From assembly GCA_016722025.1 (NCBI GenBank), contig JADKGZ010000014.1:1-64000 (forward strand): a stretch of DNA of 64,000 nt. The letters are read 5' to 3'. Shown here one piece after another: positions 45,335-57,030 of the stretch. Position numbers and translations under genes: made by a program. The notes under the pieces are model-generated. The model was given only the letters and a program-made list of their open reading frames with translations, did no database searches and was not told the origin of the DNA. How positions within the stretch are numbered: the first letter of the stretch is position 1; each line of letters begins with the position of its first letter. Origin of the DNA: Acidimicrobiaceae bacterium. Lineage in GTDB: Bacteria; Actinomycetota; Acidimicrobiia; Acidimicrobiales; Ilumatobacteraceae.

Positions 45335-45451
45335 ATGTCGCAGTGGGCGCCCGACCCCACTCGGCGTCACGAGTTGCGCCTGTGGGACGGTGCCCAGTGG
45401 ACGCCCCACGTGAGCGATCAGGGCCGTAGCGGTTGGGACCCGCTGCAGTAA
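45335..45451 (+). CDS. Minimal DUF2510-domain protein
   Basis: 38 residues, MSQWAPDPTRRHELRLWDG followed by AQWTPHVSDQG and a short tail. This is the WYPDP-RYWDG-W-HVSD pattern of the DUF2510 domain, an actinobacterial module usually fused to membrane segments. A GTG at 45299 would add a Gly/Pro-rich leader. No TM segment is encoded; it may be a stand-alone module or the remnant of a larger gene. Confidence 0.5.
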   Translation: MSQWAPDPTRRHELRLWDGAQWTPHVSDQGRSGWDPLQ

Positions 45452-45485
45452 GCGACCATTTCGCAGTGCACCATCGCCGCGGTGC

Positions 45486-45491
45486 TACGTT
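45486..45491 (+). promoter_or_regulatory. Possible -10 box of the PuuD-like gene
   Basis: TACGTT, about 40 nt before the GTG start, leaving a leader with a strong AAGGGAGGGG ribosome site (about 45511-45520). Confidence 0.3.
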
Positions 45492-45530
45492 ACGAACAGT
45501 TCAGTTTTCACAAGGGAGGGGTACGGAATA

Positions 45531-46316
45531 GTGCTCGCAGATTACAACGGTTTCTTCAGTGCAGACAGCCTTGGCAGCTTCGGGTTCCGCTGGTTGCACA
45601 TCCTGGCCGGCATCGCCTGGATCGGTCTGCTGTACTACTTCAACTTCGTGCAGGTGCCGGCGTTCGGTCAGTTCGAAGCCGAGCCGCACAAGGAGATCGG
45701 CGGCAAGGCTCGCCTCATCGCCATCGACAAGGTGGCCCGCAAGGCGCTGTGGTGGTTCCGCTGGGCGGCAGTCAGCACCTTCGTCACCGGCATCCTCATC
45801 ACGGTCGTCACCAAGAACTACTACTCCAACGGGTTCGGCAAGAGTGCCGGCGGCATCGCCATCAGTACCGGCATGTTGCTGGGCACCATCATGCTGCTCA
45901 ACGTGTGGGGCGTCATCTGGCGCTGCCAGAAGGTGGTGCTGGCCAACGCGGCCAACGTGCTCGCCGGCGGTGCCCCCGACCCCGGTGCTGCTGCCGCCGG
46001 CCGCAAGGCCGTGATGGCCAGTCGACAGAACACCATCTTCTCGGTGAGCATGCTGTTCTTCATGGTCTACAAGGGTCACTCGCTGCGACAGGGTGTGGAA
46101 GTCAGCTCGGGCAGCATGATGGCGTTCTGGACGATCGCGCTCGTCATCATCGCCGTCATGGAGCTCAATGCGCTGGGCATGCTGCCGTGGAAGACGGAGG
46201 CCAACAAGGGCCTCAACCAGATGTACGACGGCCCCGGCGTGCGCAACCCGCTCATCGCCGCCTTCGGTCTGTGGATCGTCTTCCTCATCCTCAGCGAAGT
46301 GCTGCTGAAGGCCTGA
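45531..46316 (+). CDS. PuuD/urate oxidase N-terminal domain membrane protein
   Basis: 261 residues with about seven TM helices. The opening FRWLHILAGIAWIGLLYYFNF matches in parts the Urate_ox_N (PuuD) membrane domain. Full PuuD adds a C-terminal cytochrome c; no CxxCH is present here, so this is the membrane half alone and urate hydroxylation is not assured. A strong ribosome site and GTG start decide the position. Confidence 0.75.
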   Translation: MLADYNGFFSADSLGSFGFRWLHILAGIAWIGLLYYFNFVQVPAFGQFEAEPHKEIGGKARLIAIDKVARKALWWFRWAAVSTFVTGILITVVTKNYYSNGFGKSAGGIAISTGMLLGTIMLLNVWGVIWRCQKVVLANAANVLAGGAPDPGAAAAGRKAVMASRQNTIFSVSMLFFMVYKGHSLRQGVEVSSGSMMAFWTIALVIIAVMELNALGMLPWKTEANKGLNQMYDGPGVRNPLIAAFGLWIVFLILSEVLLKA

Positions 46317-46332
46317 GCCTCACCGGCAGGTT

Positions 46333-47072
46333 TCAGCCGGCAATGTGGTGGTGGAGCGCGGGCATCTGCGTCACGTCGAGTGCAGCGACCGCGCCGATCA
46401 CCAACGTGGCAGGGGAGCGCACGTCGATTGCTGCCAACTCGGCCAGCGCGCAGCGTTGCACCACCTGAGCACCGGTGGTGGCGCGGTGGATGGTGGCCAC
46501 CGGGGTGCCGGCTGACATGCCGCCGGCGATGAGTTCGGCAGCGATCGCGCCTCGCTGCGCAACGCCCATCAGCACCACGATGGTGCCGCCGGCCTGGCCG
46601 AGTGCTGCCCAGTTCACGGCTGGCTCGCCGTGCTGGCGGTGCCCGGTGACGACGGTGAACGAAGCGGCCATGCCGCGATAGGTGACTGGTATGCCGGCGG
46701 CTGCGGGGGCGCCACGGCGGAGGTGATGCCCGGCACGACCTCGCACCGCACCCCGGCGGCGGCAAGCGCAACGGCTTCCTCGCCACCGCGGCCGAACACG
46801 AACGGGTCGCCGCCCTTCAGGCGCACGACCCGCTTGCCCTCCGCCGCGAGGCGCACCAGCAGCACGTTGATGAGCGCTTGCGCGACGCCTTGTCCTGGCC
46901 GCTTCCCCACGTCGATCAGCTCGGCGCCGGGGGCAGCCAGCGCCAGCACGCCATCGCCCACGAGCGCGTCGTGCACCACCACGTCGGCGGTGGCCAGCAG
47001 GCGTGCCGCGCGCACGGTGAGCAGGTCGGGGTCGCCGGGGCCGGCACCGACGAGTGCGACGTGACCGGTCAC
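46333..47072 (-). CDS. cobA: Uroporphyrinogen-III C-methyltransferase, frameshifted
   Basis: SAM-dependent; makes precorrin-2 for siroheme. VALVGAGPGDPDLLTVRAA (SAM site), RLKGGDPFVFGRGGEE and VVPGITSA are present. A base is missing near 46705; the text resumes as PAAAGIPVTYRGMAASF. The GTG start overlaps the cysN stop (GTGA). The C-terminal uroporphyrinogen-III synthase domain seen in some fusions is absent. Confidence 0.9.
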
Positions 47073-48367
47073 GACGGTGCCGTCGACGTTGCCGTTGCCG
47101 ACACGATCATCGCCGCGCCGGCGGTGGTGTTGGTGGCCGCATCGATCAGGATCAGCCGCCCGCCTTCCGCGTGGTGTGCATACACGTCGGCGACGATCGG
47201 GGTGCCCAAGCGCAGGTGCACTCTGCCGATGTCGTTGAGCACCAACTCCGTGGCGGGCTCGTGGTCGGGTGAGACCAGGTCGTAGCGATGCTCGATGGCG
47301 GTGACCACGGCGTGGCCGCTGCGTGTGCCGTGCTTGAACCAGTGGCGGCTGCCCACCACCAAGGGCTGGTCGATCATCCAACACAGATCGGCGACGATGT
47401 CCTCGGTGACCACGGGTGGCACCGACGCGTGCGACACCACCAGCACATCGCCGCGGGCGACATCGATGTCGTCGGCCAACTGCACCACCACCGCGTGGCC
47501 GGAGTCGGCGGCCGGCACGACGGCGCCCCACCGATGCACCGCGGCGACCGTGGTGGTGCGCCCACTGGGCAAGACGGTGACGGCGTCGCCGGCCGACAGG
47601 GTGCCGGCGGCCACCACGCCCGCGTAGCCGCGGAAGTCGGCCTGCGGCCCTCCCTGCGGGCGGATCACGCGTTGCACGTGCACGCGAGCACCCGGCAGTG
47701 CGGACGGCGTGGCATCGAACTGTTCGAGCAGCTCGAGCAATGGCAGGCCCACGTACCACGGCATGTGCCGCGAGCCGTCGACCACGTTGTCGCCCAGCAG
47801 TGCCGACATGGGGATCGCGGTGACCGGCAACTGCTGGGGCAACGCGCCGACGAACGTGCGCACGTCGCTCGCGATGCGCAAGAACTCATCCTCGGACCAA
47901 CCCACCAGATCCATCTTGTTGACCGCCACGACGATCGCCTCGACACCCAGCAACGACGCGATCAGCGCGTGTCGGCGGGTTTGGTCGACGACACCGTGGC
48001 GGGCGTCCACCAGCACGATCGCAACGTCGGACGTCGAGGCGCCGGTGACCATGTTGCGCGTGTACTGCGCGTGGCCGGGCGTGTCGGCAACGATGAAGCT
48101 GCGCGCCGGTGTGGCGAAGTAGCGGTGCGCCACATCGATGGTGATGCCCTGCTCGCGCTCGGCGCGCAGGCCGTCGGTGAGCAGGGCGAGGTTGGTCTCC
48201 CCGTCGCCGTAGCGGCGGCTGGCCTTCTCGACGGCCTTCAACTGATCCTCGAACACGGTCTTGGTGTCGTGCAGCAGGCGGCCGATGAGCGTGCTCTTGC
48301 CGTCGTCGACCGACCCGGCGGTGGCGATGCGCAGCGTGGACCGTGCCGCGATGGCGGTGGTGCTCAT
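47069..48367 (-). CDS. cysN: Sulfate adenylyltransferase GTPase subunit
   Basis: 432 residues, EF-Tu-like GTPase. G1 GSVDDGKST, G3 DTPGHAQYTRNM, G4 NKMDL. Drives APS formation by CysD. There is no fused CysC kinase domain, so APS is reduced directly. One-base overlap with cysD. Confidence 0.94.
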   Translation of the reverse strand: MSTTAIAARSTLRIATAGSVDDGKSTLIGRLLHDTKTVFEDQLKAVEKASRRYGDGETNLALLTDGLRAEREQGITIDVAHRYFATPARSFIVADTPGHAQYTRNMVTGASTSDVAIVLVDARHGVVDQTRRHALIASLLGVEAIVVAVNKMDLVGWSEDEFLRIASDVRTFVGALPQQLPVTAIPMSALLGDNVVDGSRHMPWYVGLPLLELLEQFDATPSALPGARVHVQRVIRPQGGPQADFRGYAGVVAAGTLSAGDAVTVLPSGRTTTVAAVHRWGAVVPAADSGHAVVVQLADDIDVARGDVLVVSHASVPPVVTEDIVADLCWMIDQPLVVGSRHWFKHGTRSGHAVVTAIEHRYDLVSPDHEPATELVLNDIGRVHLRLGTPIVADVYAHHAEGGRLILIDAATNTTAGAAMIVSATATSTAPS

Positions 48368-49281
48368 CAGAAGTAGCCCTCGCGCTTGCGGTCTTCCATG
48401 GCCGACTCGCTGAACGTGTCGTCGGCGCGGGTGGCGCCGCGCTCGGTGATGCGTGCAGCGGCCACCTCGGCCAGCACATCGTCGATGGTGGTCGCCGTGG
48501 ATCGCACCGCGCCGGTGCAGCTGGCATCGCCGACGGTGCGGTAACGCACCAGTTCGTCGAAGGCCTGCTCGTGCGGCTCCAGCGCCACCGGGCCGCCCAC
48601 CGACAGCAGCATGCCGTCGCGTTCTACAACGGTGCGCGTGTGGCTGAAGTAGATGTTCGGCAGCGGCACCTGGTGGCGGGCGATGTACTGCCAGATGTCG
48701 AGCTCGGTCCAGTTGGAGAGCGGGAACGCGCGCAGGTGCTCGCCCTTGCGGATGCGCGGGTTCAGCAGCGCCCACGGCTCGGGCCGTTGCGCCCGCGGAT
48801 CCCAGCGACCTTGTCGATCGCGGAAGCTGAGGATGCGTTCCTTCGCTCGCGCCTTGTCCTCATCGCGTCGGCCGCCACCGAACGCGGCATCGAAGCCGTG
48901 CTCGGCGAGTGCATCGAGCAGGGTGACCGACTGCAGCCGGTTGCGGCTGGCGCGTGGCCCTGCGTCTTCCACCGCGCGGCCCGAGTCGATGGATCGCTGC
49001 ACGCTGGCCACCACCAGTCGCACGCCCCACTCGGCCACGAGCCGATCGCGATACTCGATGACCTCGGGGAAGTTGTGGCCGGTGTCGACGTGCATCACGG
49101 GGAAGGGCAACCGTGCGGGAGCGAAGGCCAGCACGGCGAGGTGCAACAGGACGGCGCTGTCCTTGCCACCGCTGAACAGCAGCACCGGGTTCTCGCACTC
49201 GGTGGCGACTTCGCGGACGATGGTGAGCGCTTCATCGGTGAGCGCGTCGAGGTGTGCGGCGGCGACGATCTCGGTGCTCAT
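48367..49281 (-). CDS. cysD: Sulfate adenylyltransferase subunit 2
   Basis: 304 residues. PP-loop LLFSGGKDSAVLLHLA, then HVDTGHNFPEVIEYRD and the C-terminal RKREGYF typical of CysD. Makes APS from ATP and sulfate with CysN. Start MSTEIVAAAH overlaps the cysH stop by ATGA. Confidence 0.94.
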   Translation of the reverse strand: MSTEIVAAAHLDALTDEALTIVREVATECENPVLLFSGGKDSAVLLHLAVLAFAPARLPFPVMHVDTGHNFPEVIEYRDRLVAEWGVRLVVASVQRSIDSGRAVEDAGPRASRNRLQSVTLLDALAEHGFDAAFGGGRRDEDKARAKERILSFRDRQGRWDPRAQRPEPWALLNPRIRKGEHLRAFPLSNWTELDIWQYIARHQVPLPNIYFSHTRTVVERDGMLLSVGGPVALEPHEQAFDELVRYRTVGDASCTGAVRSTATTIDDVLAEVAAARITERGATRADDTFSESAMEDRKREGYF

Positions 49282-49931
49282 ACGTGCAACCCGCACTCGG
49301 TCTTCGCATTGCCGCTCCAGCGACCCGCACGCTTGTCCTCACCCGGGGCGACGGGCCGGGTGCACGGCCAGCAGCCGATGCTCGCGTAGCCCTTGTCGGC
49401 CAAGGGGTGGGAAGGCAGTTCGTGCAGCTGGGCGTAGAGGGCCATGTCGTCGTCGGTGAGCGTCGCGAGCGGGTTCACCTTCACCAGTCCGCGACCGATG
49501 TCGTAGGCAGCAACGGGGGCGCCCGCGCGGGTTGGCCCATCGGCGCGGCGCACGCCCGTGATCCAGGCCTGCTTGCCGGCGATCGCGCGGGCCAACGGCT
49601 CGACCTTGCGCACCTGGCAACAGCCTTCGATATCGGCCTGCCAGCGGTTGTCGGGCACCACCTCCGCCGATGGGCGCACGATGCGCAGGTGGAGATCGAG
49701 CCGCTTGGTGAGCTCGTCGACCAGCCACTGGGTCTCGGCGAAGAGGTACTGGGTGTCGAGCAGCGTGATCTCGATGCCGGGCACCGCCGTGGCGGCGACG
49801 TGCACGAGGACCGCATCCTCGAAGCTGGCGGTGACCACCAGGTTGTCGGCGCCGAACGCCTCGGCGGCCCAGCGCACCACCTCGGTGGGTTGGGCGGTCT
49901 CGAGCGAGGAGGGGATGATGATCGCAGCCAT
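49278..49931 (-). CDS. cysH: Adenylylsulfate (APS) reductase
   Basis: 217 residues. Cysteine pairs CCQVRKVEPL and CWPC mark the [4Fe-4S] APS-reductase type rather than PAPS reductase, in line with the absence of a CysC kinase. The C-terminal ECGLHV carries the catalytic Cys. First gene of the cysH-cysD-cysN-cobA operon. Confidence 0.93.
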   Translation of the reverse strand: MAAIIIPSSLETAQPTEVVRWAAEAFGADNLVVTASFEDAVLVHVAATAVPGIEITLLDTQYLFAETQWLVDELTKRLDLHLRIVRPSAEVVPDNRWQADIEGCCQVRKVEPLARAIAGKQAWITGVRRADGPTRAGAPVAAYDIGRGLVKVNPLATLTDDDMALYAQLHELPSHPLADKGYASIGCWPCTRPVAPGEDKRAGRWSGNAKTECGLHV

Positions 49932-50005
49932 GCGCCATAGTTCTATCGGTATTCCCGACTAAGCAGATCATCTTTATCAATTTGTTGTCGGTTAGGCTCG
50001 TTCGC
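49932..50005. promoter_or_regulatory. Divergent promoter region of the cys and siroheme genes
   Basis: TAGGCT (49993-49998) lies 7 nt before the precorrin-2 dehydrogenase ATG. On the other side a TCGG-N5-CCGA element sits near 49945-49965, with flanks resembling a palindrome, as a possible operator; the regulator is unknown. This region is A/T-rich relative to the rest. Confidence 0.35.
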
Positions 50006-50569
50006 ATGCCGTTCCCGTATCCGGTGTTCCTCGATCTGACGGGGGTGCCCGTCCTCGTGGTCGGCGGCGGTGCGATCGCCCTGCGCAAGGCCACCGGCCT
50101 GGTGGATGCCGGTGCGGTGGTCACCGTCGTGGCGCCGGTGGTGGTGCCCGAGCTCGCCCACCTGGTGGCGCAGGTGCACGTTCGCCGGTACGCAGACGGC
50201 GAGGCCGCGAGCTATCAGCTGGTGATCACGGCCACCGACGACGCGGCCGTCAATGCTCGGGTTGCCGCCGACGCGCGTGGGGCGCAGGTGTGGGCCAACA
50301 GCGCCGACGACCCGCAGAACTGCTCGTTCATCCTGCCCGCGGTGGCTCGTCGTGGGCTGGTCACCGTTGCCGTCAGCACCGGTGGGGCCAGCCCCGCGCT
50401 GGCCGGCCACGTGCGATCGCAGATCGCCGAGCAGGTGCTCACCGCGGAGGTGGAAGCGGCGGCAGTCGAGCTCGCTCGTCAGCGAGCCGAGATCCATGCG
50501 GCAGGTGGCAGCACCGAACTGGTGGAGTGGAGCGGCCGCGTGCGTGCGGCGCTGGCCGGCGACGAGTAG
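50006..50569 (+). CDS. Precorrin-2 dehydrogenase (siroheme synthase N-terminal type)
   Basis: 187 residues, CysG N-terminal/Met8 domain. NAD motif VLVVGGGAIALRKATGLVDAG, ANSADDPQNCSFILPAVARRG and VSTGGASPALAGHVR. Oxidises precorrin-2 to sirohydrochlorin; the chelatase function may be shared. Divergent from cysH, it complements cobA in siroheme supply for sulfite reduction; no sulfite reductase is in the window. Confidence 0.88.
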   Translation: MPFPYPVFLDLTGVPVLVVGGGAIALRKATGLVDAGAVVTVVAPVVVPELAHLVAQVHVRRYADGEAASYQLVITATDDAAVNARVAADARGAQVWANSADDPQNCSFILPAVARRGLVTVAVSTGGASPALAGHVRSQIAEQVLTAEVEAAAVELARQRAEIHAAGGSTELVEWSGRVRAALAGDE

Positions 50570-50578
50570 GTCGCCGGC
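50555..50578. terminator. Bidirectional hairpin with stop codon in loop
   Basis: Perfect 9-bp stem (gccggcgac with gtcgccggc), 6-nt loop that contains the TAG stop of the precorrin-2 dehydrogenase. Lies between convergent genes. Confidence 0.5.
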
Positions 50579-50583
50579 AGGGC

Positions 50584-50967
50584 TCAGCTGACGACGAGCT
50601 TGGAGTCCATGTTGGTGTGGCCGGGGATGAGGCACACGATGCGGTACTCGCCCGGCGCAACCGTCACCTGCAGTGTGCCGCTGGACCCGGGACTGGCCAG
50701 GTCGAGGGCCTTGCCGACGTCCTTGCCGTCCTTGTCGAGCACGTGCAGGTTGTGCGGCAGGCTGCTGTCGTTGGCGCCGAAGATGGTGAGCGCACCGTCG
50801 GTGGCGGTGGCGGCGTAATCGTTCGCGTTCCACACGATGCCGTCGATTGCGCGCACCTCGAGGTCGACACCCGTGGGGGCCGAGGCGCTGCTGGCTCGCT
50901 CGCCGCCGCAGGCGCCCAGTGCGAACAGGGCGACGGCGATGAGAGGAGAGAGGAACCTGGAGGTCAT
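50584..50967 (-). CDS. Cupredoxin-domain lipoprotein
   Basis: 127 residues: lipoprotein signal with lipobox ALGAC, then a plastocyanin/azurin-like fold with blue-copper ligands His (LPHNLHV), Cys and His (IVCLIPGH) and Met (NMDSKLVV). A small secreted electron carrier or copper protein. TACAAT lies 8 nt before the ATG and TTGCAT 18 nt further upstream. Confidence 0.85.
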   Translation of the reverse strand: MTSRFLSPLIAVALFALGACGGERASSASAPTGVDLEVRAIDGIVWNANDYAATATDGALTIFGANDSSLPHNLHVLDKDGKDVGKALDLASPGSSGTLQVTVAPGEYRIVCLIPGHTNMDSKLVVS

Positions 50968-50975
50968 GGACTCGA

Positions 50976-51004
50976 ATTGTAGAAGCTGCGACTTCGGAAA
51001 TGCA
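50976..51004 (-). promoter_or_regulatory. Promoter of the cupredoxin gene
   Basis: TACAAT (50976-50981) with TTGCAT at 18-nt spacing (about 51000-51005); the best -35/-10 pair seen in the window. Confidence 0.5.
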
Positions 51005-51054
51005 ACGTAGAGAACAGCTGTGCCCGAGGTCATGTCGATGACGGCGTTCGCAAG

Positions 51055-51060
51055 TACCAT
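51055..51060 (+). promoter_or_regulatory. -10-like box of kgd
   Basis: TACCAT, 8 nt before the ATG at 51069. Confidence 0.45.
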
Positions 51061-51068
51061 CAGCGGCG

Positions 51069-54733
<3,665 letters not shown>

Positions 54734-54739
54734 GTTTGC

Positions 54740-54757
54740 GGGCTTTACGCAAAGCCC
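54740..54757. terminator. Bidirectional hairpin between kgd and a HAD gene
   Basis: Perfect 7-bp stem gggcttt/aaagccc with a 4-nt loop; the HAD stop codon (54745-54747) lies inside it, and kgd ends 6 bp before it. Confidence 0.55.
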
Positions 54758-55368
54758 AGGAGGGCGCTGAGGTCGGTGATGGCTTGCTGGGCGGTGAGCA
54801 CCTTGATGGTGGTCATGCCCATCGCGGCTGCGGGCTTGAGGTTGATGCCCAGGTCGTCGAGGAAGATGCACTCGTCTGGCTGTACGCCCAGCATCTCGCA
54901 GGCGATCTCGTAGAAGCGGGGCTCCGGCTTGCGGACGCCCACCTTGCTGCTCTCCACCACCACATCGAAGCGAGCCATGATCTCGATGATCGTCGCCGTG
55001 CGTTCGCTGGTGACATGCTCGCCGGCGATGTTGTTGGTGAGGCATGCCACCTTGTAACCGGCGGCCTTCACCTGATCGAGCAGGTCGACCATGTCGGGCC
55101 GCACGTAGCCGGCCAGCAACGCGAGCACGTCGCCGCCACCCACCCGGTGCCCGAGCGCGTCGCTCTCGTCGGCGAACTCCTCGTCGAACTGCTGGGCGGT
55201 GATGTCGCCGCGCTCGAGGTGTGCCCATGCGTTGTGGTGCGGATTGGTGGCGTTGACGGATCGGATGAAGTCGGTGGGCAGACCATGCTCGGCTTCGTAG
55301 CGGTTGAACGCTTCGAACGGGCTGCTCAGGATGACTCCGCCGAAATCCCAGAGGACGGCTTTCTTCAC
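54745..55368 (-). CDS. HAD-IA family hydrolase
   Basis: 207 residues, GTG start. Motif I is WDFGGVIL: the usual second Asp (DxD) is Gly, as in the epoxide-hydrolase-N/AcaD-like HAD group. Motif II LTNN, motif III K-PE (GVRKPEPRFYEIA), motif IV IFLDDLGINLKPA. The substrate is unknown. TACGAT lies 6 nt before the GTG. Confidence 0.82.
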   Translation of the reverse strand: MKKAVLWDFGGVILSSPFEAFNRYEAEHGLPTDFIRSVNATNPHHNAWAHLERGDITAQQFDEEFADESDALGHRVGGGDVLALLAGYVRPDMVDLLDQVKAAGYKVACLTNNIAGEHVTSERTATIIEIMARFDVVVESSKVGVRKPEPRFYEIACEMLGVQPDECIFLDDLGINLKPAAAMGMTTIKVLTAQQAITDLSALLGFA

Positions 55369-55374
55369 CGGGGC

Positions 55375-55384
55375 ATCGTAGGCT
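55375..55384. promoter_or_regulatory. Divergent -10 boxes sharing one TA step (HAD / NYN genes)
   Basis: TACGAT on minus (55375-55380) and TAGGCT on plus (55379-55384) overlap by TA within a 25-bp gap between start codons; both starts would be leaderless or nearly so. Confidence 0.5.
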
Positions 55385-55393
55385 GGCCGAGTT

Positions 55394-57013
55394 ATGCCTC
55401 ACCATGTCGTCGTCGACGGATCGAACCTTGCTACCGAAGGTCGTACCGCTCCCAGTCTCAAACAGCTCAACGAAGCGGTGCTCGCCTACATGGCAGAAGA
55501 CCCCACCGCACTGATCACAGTGGTGGTCGATGCCACCTTCGGGCACCGCATCGACGCCAAGGAAGTCGCCGAGTTCGACGAAGCGGTGAGCAACAACGAG
55601 CTGGTGGCACCACCGGCAGGCGCCATCGGCCGTGGCGATGCGTTCGTGCTGAGCATCGCGCACAAGGTGAACGCCAACATCCTCACCAATGACAGCTACC
55701 AGGAGTTCCACGCACAGTACGACTGGTTGTTCGACGAAGGTCGCCTCATCGGGGGCAAGCCCGTTCCTCACATCGGATGGGTGTTCGTCAACCGTCTGCC
55801 GGTGCGGGGGCCGCTCAGCCGAAAGGTGACTGCGGAGGCCAAGCGCCAGGGCAGTGGTGGGGGCGTGGGTCGTGGCCGGGGTCGCGCGGCCGCCTCCGAC
55901 GCAACCGTGCGCGTGGGCAGCCCCGAAGCCAGCCTGCCGATGCCCGTGCCGAAGTCGCCGCCACCTCGTGCCGCCGCGCCGAAGGCCGCCCCGGCCGACG
56001 TGGCGCCGGCAAAGCCCAGCCGTCGTGGTCGTGGGGGCGCCGATCGGGCCCCCAAAGCAGCGGCGTCGGTTCCAGCGGCGCCGGCGGCAGTCGGCGAGTC
56101 GCCCACAGCGCACAGCACGAAGTCGACCGTCAACGACCTGTTGTCGTTCCTCACCTTCGTCGAGCGCCACCCGGCCGGCACCAGTGTGAACGCCGTGGTC
56201 GATCACTACTCGTCGCACGGCGCCTACGTGCGCATCGATGACGTGGTGGGCTACGTACCGTTGCGCCTGATGGCCCACCCCGCCCCGCGTAGCGCTCGCG
56301 AGTTCATGAAGGTCGGCGAGTCGGTGACGTTGGTGGTGGAGAGCTTCGTGCCGTCGAAGCGCAGCGTGGATCTGGCCGTGCCGGGCATGGGCAGTGCGGC
56401 ACCGTTGGGCGAGGCAGCGCCGGCGAAGGCAGCGAAGGCGGCGAAGGCCTCTCCGCGTGCCCCGAAGAAGGCCGCCGTGGCGGCGCCCGAGGCGGTGGGT
56501 GTCGAGTCGGCGGCCGCGCCGAAGGGGCGTGGCCGCAAGCCGGCCGCCTCACCGGTCGCCGAGTCGATGGCCGCCCCGGTTGCCGCCCCGGTGACGAAGG
56601 CCGCCAAGCGCGGGGCCGGTGCCACCTCGTCCGCGGCGCTCACCGCGTCTGCCCCGGCCAAGGCGCCCGCGGCGAAGAAGCCGCCCGCGGTAGCCAAGGC
56701 CCCCAGGTCGCAGGCTGCCAAGCCCGCAGCCACTCAGCCCGCGATCGCCCAGCCGACACCCACCGACTCGTCGATCGCCACATCGCCGGCCACCAAGTCG
56801 GCCCCGGGCAGAGGGGCGACCACCAAGTCGGGCACCGCCAAGTCGTCCACCAAGTCGGCGTCGGCGAAGTCGGCGCCGGCCAAAGTTGCGCCGGCCAAGG
56901 CTGCTCCGGCCAAGGCTGCTCCGGCCAAGTCGACGCCGAAGCCGGTGGCCAAGAAGACCGCCAAGCCTGCCGCCGCGGCCGCCGCGCCCCGGCGTGGTCG
57001 CACCAAGGCCTGA
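55394..57013 (+). CDS. NYN/PIN-like RNase domain fused to S1-like RNA-binding domain and basic Ala/Lys/Pro tail
   Basis: 539 residues. Residues 1-140 form a Zc3h12a-type NYN/PIN nuclease fold with the expected acidic residues D8 (VVVDGSNL), D46 (VVVDATFG), D82 (GRGDAF) and D100 (ILTNDS). Residues about 236-325 look like an S1 OB fold (GTSVNAVVDHYSSHGAYVRI, VGYVPLRL). A Gly/Arg and Pro/Ala linker joins them, and residues 330-539 are a histone H1-like Ala/Lys/Pro tail with PAKAA repeats. Probable RNA-processing or decay nuclease; no function is assigned. Operon head for xthA. Confidence 0.75.
   Translation: MPHHVVVDGSNLATEGRTAPSLKQLNEAVLAYMAEDPTALITVVVDATFGHRIDAKEVAEFDEAVSNNELVAPPAGAIGRGDAFVLSIAHKVNANILTNDSYQEFHAQYDWLFDEGRLIGGKPVPHIGWVFVNRLPVRGPLSRKVTAEAKRQGSGGGVGRGRGRAAASDATVRVGSPEASLPMPVPKSPPPRAAAPKAAPADVAPAKPSRRGRGGADRAPKAAASVPAAPAAVGESPTAHSTKSTVNDLLSFLTFVERHPAGTSVNAVVDHYSSHGAYVRIDDVVGYVPLRLMAHPAPRSAREFMKVGESVTLVVESFVPSKRSVDLAVPGMGSAAPLGEAAPAKAAKAAKASPRAPKKAAVAAPEAVGVESAAAPKGRGRKPAASPVAESMAAPVAAPVTKAAKRGAGATSSAALTASAPAKAPAAKKPPAVAKAPRSQAAKPAATQPAIAQPTPTDSSIATSPATKSAPGRGATTKSGTAKSSTKSASAKSAPAKVAPAKAAPAKAAPAKSTPKPVAKKTAKPAAAAAAPRRGRTKA
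56870..56935 (+). repeat. Short repeats encoding PAKAAPAKAA in the basic tail
   Basis: Near-identical ccggccaaggctgctc-type units in tandem encode alanine-proline-lysine repeats. Confidence 0.5.
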
Positions 57014-57018
57014 GTGGC

Positions 57019-57024
57019 TACGGT
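57019..57024 (+). promoter_or_regulatory. -10-like box of xthA
   Basis: TACGGT, 6 nt before the GTG at 57031; supports GTG as the start and an own promoter. Confidence 0.4.
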
Positions 57025-57030
57025 CGAGCC

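Noticed and set aside
45017..45409. N-terminal extension of EttA through the 15-bp repeat
   Set aside because: EttA homologues start at MAHEFIYTC; the extension is low-complexity Cys/Thr/Pro from the repeat.
54734..55692. Apparent C-terminal extension of Kgd across the HAD gene
   Set aside because: An extra G at 54724-54727 hides the TGA at 54731; the extension is antisense to the HAD gene.
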